Shown: positions 63,076 through 64,000 of the stretch, piece after piece
Position numbering within the stretch: the stretch's first letter is position 1
Layout: each line of letters begins with the position of its first letter
Assembly (NCBI RefSeq): GCF_000934725.1
Contig: NZ_JYNS01000012.1
Coordinates: 82,782 to 146,781 of the forward strand
Length of the DNA: 64,000 nt
Direction: 5' to 3'
Source of the DNA: Methyloterricola oryzae
Lineage (GTDB): Bacteria > Pseudomonadota > Gammaproteobacteria > Methylococcales > Methylococcaceae
Made by a program: the position numbers and the translations under genes
Notes under the pieces: generated by a model
What the model saw: only the letters and a program-made list of their open reading frames with translations
Told to the model about the DNA's origin: nothing
Database searches by the model: none

Positions 63076-63318
63076 ATGAAACCATCAGCCCGCTGGAAGT
63101 GGCTGGTCTGTTTGTTTGCGATACTACTGTTTTTATCCGGCTGTGCCGTCTACCCCCGCTATGGCGGGTACGGTCAAGGCTGGGGACACGCTCATGGCCG
63201 GCCCTATTATGGGTATGGCAACGGCTATGGCTACCCGGGTGGCGGTTGGGGTGGCTATGGCTACCGTGGCGGCTGGGGTGGCTACGGCCATCACCACCAT
63301 CATCACGATGATGATTGA
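63076..63318 (+). CDS. Gly/Tyr-rich lipoprotein with His-Asp tail
   Basis: An 80-residue lipoprotein (signal ending LFLSGC). The mature part is GYG/GWG repeats followed by HHHHHHDDD at the C-terminus. The His6-Asp3 end is a plausible metal-binding tail; the rest is disordered. No family recognised. Low-complexity coding could also be a simple-repeat expansion. Confidence 0.6.
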   Translation: MKPSARWKWLVCLFAILLFLSGCAVYPRYGGYGQGWGHAHGRPYYGYGNGYGYPGGGWGGYGYRGGWGGYGHHHHHHDDD

Positions 63319-63439
63319 GTGAAGCGAGAGGAAATAAGCCGCGGCCAGCGGAGCGCTGTTTTGGGACCGTGGGCCAGCCGCGCCAGGAAGTGACAGGGAA
63401 GGAGGAGGTGACCCTGCCACGAATTCAGTCTAGATCACT

Positions 63440-63498
63440 GTGCCCGCTCGGATAGACCCCGGTCACGCACACCGTGTTGCATTGAACCGAGCGGGCAC
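63440..63498. repeat. Inverted repeat with 35-nt loop
   Basis: GTGCCCGCTCGG (63440-63451) and CCGAGCGGGCAC (63487-63498) are perfect complements, 12 bp, around 35 bases. A second hairpin CCCGGT/ACCGGG (6 bp, loop CGGTGA) lies at 63658-63675. Neither has a T run. The stretch 63319-63884 has no supportable gene. Confidence 0.6.
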
Positions 63499-63884
63499 TC
63501 AGCAGACGCTGCGTTACCCAGAACGCGAGCGCGAAATAGGGGCCCAACCCAGCCTGGCCAATCAAACGCGTCTATATCAAAGGTCACGGGGCGGTCCGAA
63601 TCAGGGCTCTTGAGAACCCTCCCCCCAGAACCAACCCAATGTCGTGACCGAGATCAGCCCGGTCGGTGAACCGGGAAATCTGTCCTAACGCCTTCAACTG
63701 GCCAGGGCGCCTTCCTGTCTTCGTGCCGTGGTGGGGGACGTGTGGTTGCACGGGAGACGGTTATAAGGCTAGTGGCTTCAAGCACCGCCAGCGGTGATGC
63801 AGTTCACAGTGCGCGTCGGGATAATTTCCGGTTGGCATCGGAGCGCAGGCCTCACGTGGGCAGTCCCCTCATCCGATGTCTTCT

Positions 63885-63992
63885 GGCAAAGCGTGAATAC
63901 TTCACAAGTTTGGCGGTGAATAGAATACGGAATCCCGGCTCCCCATCGCCGAGACTATACCCAACCCCGATGCGATCCTGGTGAATTCGATC
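63885..63992 (+). repeat. Intergenic repeat copy B
   Basis: Same element as at 20163-20270, same strand, no gaps. It includes GTGAATACTTCAC, GGTGAATAGAATACGG and GAGACTATACCCAACCCCGA; the central 20 bases differ. The window ends just downstream, so the gene it may precede is not visible. Confidence 0.8.
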
Positions 63993-64000
63993 AGCGAGTA

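Noticed and set aside
1..64000. CRISPR arrays
   Set aside because: No regularly spaced direct repeats of 23-40 bases were seen; the only repeats are the two-copy element and short operators.

Overview
This 64 kb window is GC-rich bacterial chromosome with short intergenic gaps, many ATGA/GTGA stop-start overlaps and Gram-negative envelope genes throughout (RND pumps, outer-membrane factors, lipoproteins, DsbD). A three-gene copper membrane monooxygenase operon, together with this gene content, points to a gammaproteobacterial methanotroph (Methylococcaceae, probably a high-GC type Ib-like genus). The taxon is inferred; no rRNA is present.

Layout. 1-7.4 kb (minus): a large PAS/GAF/GGDEF signalling protein cut by the window edge, a small membrane protein, then an overlapping TPR lipoprotein - DinG/YoaA helicase - tsaB run. 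7.4-11.1 kb: azoR, yceI, pirin and a truncated DOPA-dioxygenase remnant, divergent from a LysR gene that may control them. 11.5-13.2 kb: tpm, tRNA-Lys(TTT) and a decayed tyrosine integrase ending 25 bp from the tRNA 3' end. 13.4-18.7 kb: an MscS/cNMP channel, then a six-gene ECF42-type sigma locus (three YCII/DGPF proteins, an SRPBCC protein, a VOC protein, sigma factor with C-terminal extension). Two of its genes carry the same TGTCGA-N17-CGAC promoter-like motif. 18.7-25.6 kb: poorly known genes, threonine aldolase and a graveyard of broken genes (ISL3, IS3, and a gst-vapC deletion scar).

25.6-34.2 kb: a FabF-like synthase overlapping an HxlR regulator; a TetR regulator divergent, across two operator repeats, from a translationally coupled RND pump operon. 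34.3-42.4 kb: an alpha/beta hydrolase, a secreted yellow/MRJP-like protein, a LysR regulator and, divergently, a monooxygenase operon in the order A-B-C. That order fits pxmABC rather than canonical pmoCAB. An MFS transporter follows. 42.9-53 kb: a broken TPR lipoprotein, a czcBAC-type metal efflux operon and a sensor kinase / sigma54-activator pair. 53.1-63.3 kb: a run of envelope and redox genes: outer-membrane barrel, PstS-like periplasmic protein, a Cyc2-like fused cytochrome-porin, then TlpA thioredoxin - DUF4266 Cys/Gly-rich lipoprotein - DUF3570 barrel - ApbE flavin transferase - Ig-like secreted protein - DsbD - His-rich lipoprotein.

The strongest candidates for under-described biology are (1) the pxmABC locus with its palindromic control region and MRJP-like neighbour, (2) the Cyc2-like/TlpA/DUF4266/DUF3570/ApbE/DsbD cell-surface redox island, and (3) a ~108 bp gapless repeat at 20163-20270 and 63885-63992. 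The first copy of that repeat lies just upstream of a small secreted repeat protein.
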